This document shows, piece after piece, positions 35,127 to 38,702 of a stretch of DNA of 38,702 bases. The notes under the pieces are model-generated. The model had not been told where the DNA came from. It worked only from the letters and a program-made list of their open reading frames with translations, and searched no databases. Numbering within the stretch: the first letter of the stretch is position 1; each line of letters starts with the position of its first letter. Both the position numbers and the translations under genes were made by a program. This DNA comes from an uncultured Acetatifactor sp. (GTDB lineage: Bacteria > Bacillota > Clostridia > Lachnospirales > Lachnospiraceae). The stretch spans positions 1-38,702 of the forward strand of contig CAJUQT010000041.1 in NCBI GenBank assembly GCA_910588225.1, written 5' to 3'.

Positions 35127-35185
35127 CTAACCTTTCCTCCCTGTTCCAGTTCTGTCATAAATCGCTGCACGACTGCCATCCGGTT

Positions 35186-36169
35186 CTACCGGTAATCTTC
35201 CTGCTGCCACTCCCTCCTGTAAGTCAGCTTCAATGTATGGTCCGCCCCAAAACAGATCGGCAGCCACACATAGGAACATTTTTCAAAGTCATCGGTATTA
35301 TGCCTCTCCGCCATAAAAATGCACAAATCCGTATTCTCCACTCTGAAAATGTAAGTTCCCTGCGCCCCATAAGTCGTACCACACAGGTCGTCCTCACATG
35401 GGTTCCCCATATTCTCCCATTCGCCCATCAAATCTCCGGTTCTGAAATAGACAGCCTGATTGGGCGCCCATCCTGACAGCCCGGAAGTAATCATATAATA
35501 ATATCCGTCATAAAATACAAGGCACGGCGCTTCTCTCCAGTAAGCTGCCTCTATTCTTGTATACTCCCCTGAAAATCCCAGGTAGTCATCCGTAAGCTTT
35601 ACAATATACAGACACCTGTCCTGCCCCGCCTGTCTGTCATACAGAAAATACGCCGTACCGTCAATATCCTGAAAAACCGTGGAATCCCGCACCAATCCCC
35701 TGTCATCAACAGGCCTGCAGACCTTTAAAAGTGTGTATTCTCCGTTTACGGTATCACAGACTGCCACCGCCGCTTCCGCCGTTCCCGGTTGATCCCCATG
35801 ATCGCCGGGATACTTCACATAATGACACCAGAGCACATACTGCCCTGTCTTCCGGTTGAACACAATTTTAGGACGTTCAAACCTCATGGGCCCAAAGCTG
35901 AGACTGTCCGGATCCTCGGAACATGCCAGAACCACTCTCTCATATCTCCAATGATATAAGTCCTCCGAAGAATACATCACCACACCTTCAACAGTGGTCT
36001 GTCCGCCCCTGCCTTCCCCCGCATAAGGAAGCGCCCTCAGCTTCTGGCCATACCAGTAGTATCTGCCATCCACATAAATCATCCCGCCGTCGCTGACATT
36101 CAGCACATTTCCTTCTTCGTCCGTCCACTGATAAAATTCTCCAACCTCACCGTTGATAATCCTGTTCAC
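35186..36169 (-). CDS. Glycoside hydrolase family 43-like (beta-galactosidase / exo-galactanase-type propeller)
   Basis: A protein of about 327 residues with five-bladed-propeller repeats. DGGMIYVDGRYYWYGQ, SSEDLYHW, RPKIVFNRKTGQYVLWCHY, RDSTVFQDIDGTAYFLYD and REAPCLVFYDGYYYMITSG follow the GH43 blade pattern. The opening, with YYWYG, is closest to the exo-beta-1,3-galactanase-like branch, so the target may be beta-galactan or arabinogalactan side chains; this is a motif-level judgement. I prefer the GTG start at 36169 because AGAGGAAG lies just upstream; an in-frame TTG at 36199 (weak site) would add ten residues. It is the first gene of a two-gene unit with a LacI-type operator, and has no signal peptide. 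Confidence 0.82.
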   Translation of the reverse strand: MNRIINGEVGEFYQWTDEEGNVLNVSDGGMIYVDGRYYWYGQKLRALPYAGEGRGGQTTVEGVVMYSSEDLYHWRYERVVLACSEDPDSLSFGPMRFERPKIVFNRKTGQYVLWCHYVKYPGDHGDQPGTAEAAVAVCDTVNGEYTLLKVCRPVDDRGLVRDSTVFQDIDGTAYFLYDRQAGQDRCLYIVKLTDDYLGFSGEYTRIEAAYWREAPCLVFYDGYYYMITSGLSGWAPNQAVYFRTGDLMGEWENMGNPCEDDLCGTTYGAQGTYIFRVENTDLCIFMAERHNTDDFEKCSYVWLPICFGADHTLKLTYRREWQQEDYR

Positions 36170-36249
36170 TGTACTCTTCCTCTCAATTCTCTTCCCCAAA
36201 AGCCTGTTCTGAAATAAACCGGCTGAAATTGTATATCAATCCGGATAAT

Positions 36250-36293
36250 ATTAACGTTAATGAAAATATCTCATATCTTTCCCCCTCTGTCAA
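36250..36293 (-). promoter_or_regulatory. Promoter and LacI-type operator of the GH43 unit
   Basis: Minus strand: -35 TTGACA (36288-36293); -10 either GATATT (36265-36270, 17-base spacer) or TATTTT (36263-36268, 19-base spacer). The palindrome ATTAACGTTAAT lies at 36250-36261, just downstream of the -10. Spacer and operator context are nearly identical to 26251-26293, apart from a 2-base insertion. Confidence 0.82.
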
Positions 36294-36349
36294 GTCTTTC
36301 ATCCCGTTTCTTCAAAATAAATGAGTGAACTTAACCAGAAAAATTTTAA

Positions 36350-36375
36350 AGCATTCCTGTGAGAGCCGGGATGCT
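36350..36375 (-). terminator. Weak terminator of the LacI-family gene
   Basis: Just after the regulator stop codon the minus strand forms AGCAT...ATGCT with an additional CC/GG pair, followed by the A/T-rich TTAAAATTTTT. The stem is short and imperfect, so termination is probably partial. Confidence 0.45.
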
Positions 36376-36381
36376 GTTATC

Positions 36382-37389
36382 CTATCGGTTAAGCCAGATT
36401 GTACTTTCCCGTTCCACCAGCTTCGTGGCCAGGACATATTGCTCCGACTTCCTCTGCGGCTGATCAATCAGATTCATCAACATATTCACCGCGTTTACCG
36501 ACATTTTGGTCTTTGATGAAGTAACTGATGTAAGCATCAGCGGAAGATAAAATTTTGACACAATGTCATCAAAGCCGACTATGGAAACGTCCTCCGGAAC
36601 CCTTTTACCCAGAGACTTTAAGAAATGACATATTTGAAGTGCAATATAATCGCTGAAACACAAAATTCCTGTTACATCACTGTTCTTTTTCAGCAGTTCC
36701 ACAATTTCTTCCGCATTATTCATAAGTGTAATCTCACAGATTTTCAGCAGTCCCGGATCTACACCGTAGACTTCAAAAGCTTTCTTCACGCCTGCTTCCC
36801 TGTCACGGGAGCTGGAGACATGAGAAGGCGCATTGATAAAAAGAATATTTCTGTGATTGTATTTCAGCAGATGTTCAGCCGCCACATATCCTCCGTTCAC
36901 ATCGTCACAGATTACATAGCTGAGATTTCTGTCCTCGAACCGCCGTCCGATCAAAACACAGGGAATGTGATGAACATTGCTGATAAAATCAATATTATCA
37001 TGTGTTTTCTGAACCGGACACATAATAATTCCATCAACATTTTTTGCGATCGACATCATAATCGCCCTTTTTTCCAGCTCCTCATCCTCATCTGTATTCA
37101 GCACAAACGCACTGTATCCAAAGGTTCTCAGGCACGCTTCCATCTCTTTAATCATAATCGCAAAATGAGGATTGGAGATATCACCTACAATAATTGCAAT
37201 GCTTTTACTCCTTCCGGAACGCAGATAGCTGGCCGCCGCATTTTCAATATACCCCATCTCCTCAGCTACCTGGAGGATATGGCTCTTTGTCTTCTCAGAG
37301 ACATCCGGTTTATTTCTCAGAGCATGTGAGACAGTATTAATAGAATAACCTGTTCTTTTTGCGATATCCGCCAGCCTAGTATTGCGCAT
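36382..37389 (-). CDS. LacI-family transcriptional regulator, candidate master repressor of the locus
   Basis: A 335-residue regulator. Residues 4-25 (LADIAKRTGYSINTVSHALR) form the LacI helix-turn-helix, residues 46-58 the hinge helix region (AAASYLRSGRSKS), and the remainder the periplasmic-binding-protein-like effector domain (AIIVGDISNPHF, SIVGFDDI). Such proteins bind palindromes with a central CG. The palindrome ATTAACGTTAAT, found at four promoters in this window, fits this class, and the regulator gene lies immediately upstream of one of them. The effector is presumably a sugar derived from the imported glycan. Its own promoter lacks this palindrome but overlaps two ATTGCAAT dyads. 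Confidence 0.93.
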   Translation of the reverse strand: MRNTRLADIAKRTGYSINTVSHALRNKPDVSEKTKSHILQVAEEMGYIENAAASYLRSGRSKSIAIIVGDISNPHFAIMIKEMEACLRTFGYSAFVLNTDEDEELEKRAIMMSIAKNVDGIIMCPVQKTHDNIDFISNVHHIPCVLIGRRFEDRNLSYVICDDVNGGYVAAEHLLKYNHRNILFINAPSHVSSSRDREAGVKKAFEVYGVDPGLLKICEITLMNNAEEIVELLKKNSDVTGILCFSDYIALQICHFLKSLGKRVPEDVSIVGFDDIVSKFYLPLMLTSVTSSKTKMSVNAVNMLMNLIDQPQRKSEQYVLATKLVERESTIWLNR

Positions 37390-37430
37390 TTTATTCTCCC
37401 CTCAGCTTTTCTGTTTGAATTCGTTAAATT

Positions 37431-37500
37431 ATTGCAATATAACTTCTCTTTCTCCTTAAAATCTGACGTTATTCTATCACATACGAAATATTATTGCAAT
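37431..37500 (-). promoter_or_regulatory. Promoter of the LacI-family gene with two ATTGCAAT dyads
   Basis: Minus strand: -35 TTGCAA (37494-37499), 17 bases, extended -10 TGA-TAGAAT (-10 at 37471-37476). The 11-base sequence ATTATTGCAAT occurs twice in the same orientation (37428-37438 and 37490-37500); its ATTGCAAT core is palindromic and overlaps the -35 in one copy and the leader in the other. GAGGGGAGA precedes the ATG at 37389. Confidence 0.65.
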
Positions 37501-37577
37501 CATGTCTTTTATAACCTTCCGGTCACCAAAAGAAATAATGCAACAATTCAGCCCCCTACCGCGAAGTCAATAATCAC

Positions 37578-37598
37578 AATGTGTCCACGGGACACATT
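37578..37598. other. Hairpin after the collagen-like pseudogene
   Basis: AATGTGTCC-ACG-GGACACATT, a perfect 9 bp stem with a 3-base loop immediately beyond the stop codon of the collagen-like remnant. There is no clear U run, so a terminator role is only possible. Confidence 0.45.
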
Positions 37599-37599
37599 C

Positions 37600-38061
37600 C
37601 TATGCAATGCTATTGATCTCAATAGCGAGAGGAACCGTAAAGTAAAAACCACTGACAAATCCCATCAGATTTTCCACGTTTATCGCGGGAGTTAAAGGCC
37701 CTGTTGCCTGTCCGCTGGCGCCAAAACCTACAAAAGCCGGCATGCCTGGGAGACCATCCACAATCGTTGTCATTGTAGCAGGATTTCCCGAAGCAAAGAG
37801 GAGTATTTTTTCTTCTGATGCTATACCTGCAGGTCCGGTAGCTCCGGTGGGGCCCGTGGCTCCGGTTGGACCCATGGCCCCGGTTGCTCCGGCCGGACCT
37901 GTGGCTCCATCAGACCCGGTTCCCCTCTGTCTCCTTTAAGACCGGGACAACCGATATCCCCTTTGCTCCCTTGAGGACCTGCCGCTCCCTGGCAGCCTTT
38001 GGGTCCCATAGGACCGCAGATATACCCCTTTATGCAAAGACAGAAATTTGGAGTGGTTCAT
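37600..38061 (-). pseudogene. Frameshifted collagen-like (exosporium/BclA-type) gene
   Basis: The minus strand encodes Gly-X-Y repeats in two frames: GPKGCQGAAGPQGSKGD onwards from 38009, and GATGPTGATGPAG onwards near 37911. They are joined only if one base is restored around 37911-37918. A second frame break separates the best upstream ATG (38061, MNHSKF) from the first repeat. The non-collagen tail (FASGNPATMTTIVDG, FVGFGASG, GFYFTVP) resembles the C-terminal region of clostridial collagen-like surface or spore-coat proteins, but stops early. The gene is most likely inactive. An assembly error could explain one break but hardly both breaks plus the short tail. Confidence 0.72.
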
Positions 38062-38118
38062 TGCGACAGCCCAACTTACCACTATATCTATGAAAAGCTT
38101 TTCTGCCACATAAAAATA

Positions 38119-38146
38119 GCGGCTTTGATTGTTATTTCAAAACCGC
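38119..38146 (-). terminator. Terminator downstream of the GNAT remnant
   Basis: A 10 bp stem (38119-38128 with 38137-38146, one G-U pair) and an 8-base loop are followed on the minus strand by TATTTTTATG, a standard intrinsic terminator. Confidence 0.75.
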
Positions 38147-38185
38147 CGTTAGGTTAGCCATATAAACTTTTTATTTCCATACACT

Positions 38186-38634
38186 TCACTTTCTTTTTGC
38201 AAATTTCTCTTTTGCATATTCATAGGCTTCCCGGATGTATGGCCTTAAATCCTCAAAAGTCTCTTCCGACGGGTTCAGCACACATCCTGCTTTTTCCAGG
38301 ACACGACAAGATGCCGTATTATACACAAATGGCTCTGCATAAATACGGGGAATATCACTTTTCTCAAAAACATATTCGCAGACCTGTTTTACAGCCTTTG
38401 TCATGATTCCTTTTCCCCAGTATCCTTACGCAATATAATATCCCAGTTCGGCTGTCCGCCTGTGAATATTCCCCTGGCGGAAAACACCGATACTTCCCAC
38501 CACCAGCCGAAACGGCAAGACGCCTGGAAACTTAAAAAGACGGGACAGCCCTTATAATCAGGGCTATACCGCCTAATCTAAAATTACTTTCCTGTCACCA
38601 CATACCTTGATGTTTACAGACTTTCAAGCGTCAT
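38186..38634 (-). pseudogene. Broken GNAT (RimJ/RimL-type) acetyltransferase gene
   Basis: Minus-strand remnants in order. First is a ribosome site AAGGAG with ATG at 38634 reading MTLES, a common GNAT opening, then stop codons. Next is an open stretch VVGSIGVFRQGN...AELGYYIA interrupted by TAA just before GYWGKGIMT. Last is an intact tail from 38404 (TKAVKQVCEYVF, IYAEPFVYNTASCRVLEKAG). The acetyl-CoA-binding segment and the NTASxRVLEKAG motif identify the family. The last 30 residues do not look like a normal GNAT end. The middle section has been lost and contains a short inverted repeat near 38550-38575 that may be an insertion scar. Confidence 0.7.
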
Positions 38635-38651
38635 CTCCTTGACACTTTTAC

Positions 38652-38702
38652 CTCCCCGAGTAGGGCTCGAACCTACAACAACTCGGTTAACAGCCGAGTG
38701 CT
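38652..38702 (-). tRNA. tRNA-Asn (anticodon GTT), 3' part only; the 5' part lies off the right edge
   Basis: The minus strand reads an anticodon arm CTCGG-CTGTTAA-CCGAG (anticodon GTT, asparagine), a variable loop, a canonical T arm GTAGG-TTCGAGC-CCTAC, and the 3' acceptor strand TCGGGGA with discriminator G at 38652. No CCA is encoded. The gene has the same orientation as tRNA-Glu at the left edge. Confidence 0.92.

Overview
The window reads as a chromosomal region of an anaerobic gut Firmicute, most likely Lachnospiraceae or a close clostridial relative. This rests on LplABC-type sugar transporter genes, two O2-sensitive glycyl radical enzyme (GRE) systems, strong AGGAGG ribosome sites, sigma-A-like promoters, and the sequences of the partial tRNA genes. 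It is bounded by two partial tRNA genes on the minus strand: tRNA-Glu(TTC) at the left edge and tRNA-Asn(GTT) at the right edge. Almost every gene between them lies on the minus strand and is devoted to taking up and dismantling oligosaccharides.

Left part (1-6.9 kb): tRNA-Glu with its own promoter; an MBOAT O-acyltransferase with an SGNH/DltD-like partner; an AraC-type regulator divergent from a GH4 alpha-galactosidase (melA, the only plus-strand gene); and a cytoplasmic beta-helix protein facing melA across a strong hairpin terminator.

Central part (6.9-36.3 kb): four transcription units that share one 12-14 bp palindrome (core ATTAACGTTAAT) in or beside the promoter. Unit 1 is an LplABC-like sugar ABC importer without an ATPase gene (6960-10627). 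Unit 2 has nine genes: GRE1, its activase, GH36, GH28-like, GH31, GH109-like oxidoreductase, GH3, NagB-like deaminase and GH29 fucosidase (10897-26205). Unit 3 is GH20, a second GH109-like enzyme, a second activase and GRE2 (26411-32586). Unit 4 is GH43 and a 687-residue protein of unrecognised family (32928-36169). A LacI-family regulator (36382-37389) lies directly upstream of unit 4 and is the obvious candidate to bind the palindrome.

The joint picture, which is inference: oligosaccharides carrying alpha-Gal/alpha-GalNAc, fucose and beta-HexNAc (host mucin-type or plant-type glycans) are imported whole. They are then cut inside the cell, since none of the hydrolases has a signal peptide. 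Two co-regulated glycyl radical enzymes of the single-Cys (C-x-E) eliminase type act on a product of that breakdown. The pairing of each GRE with a GH109-like NAD-dependent enzyme under one LacI operator is the most novel aspect of the window.

Right end (37.4-38.7 kb): decaying DNA beside tRNA-Asn, with a frameshifted collagen-like gene and a broken GNAT acetyltransferase gene. Further remnants lie between the operons: a GH28 scrap, a substrate-binding-protein tail fused to an operon leader, and a nested palindromic element. The locus has evidently been rearranged by duplication and deletion.
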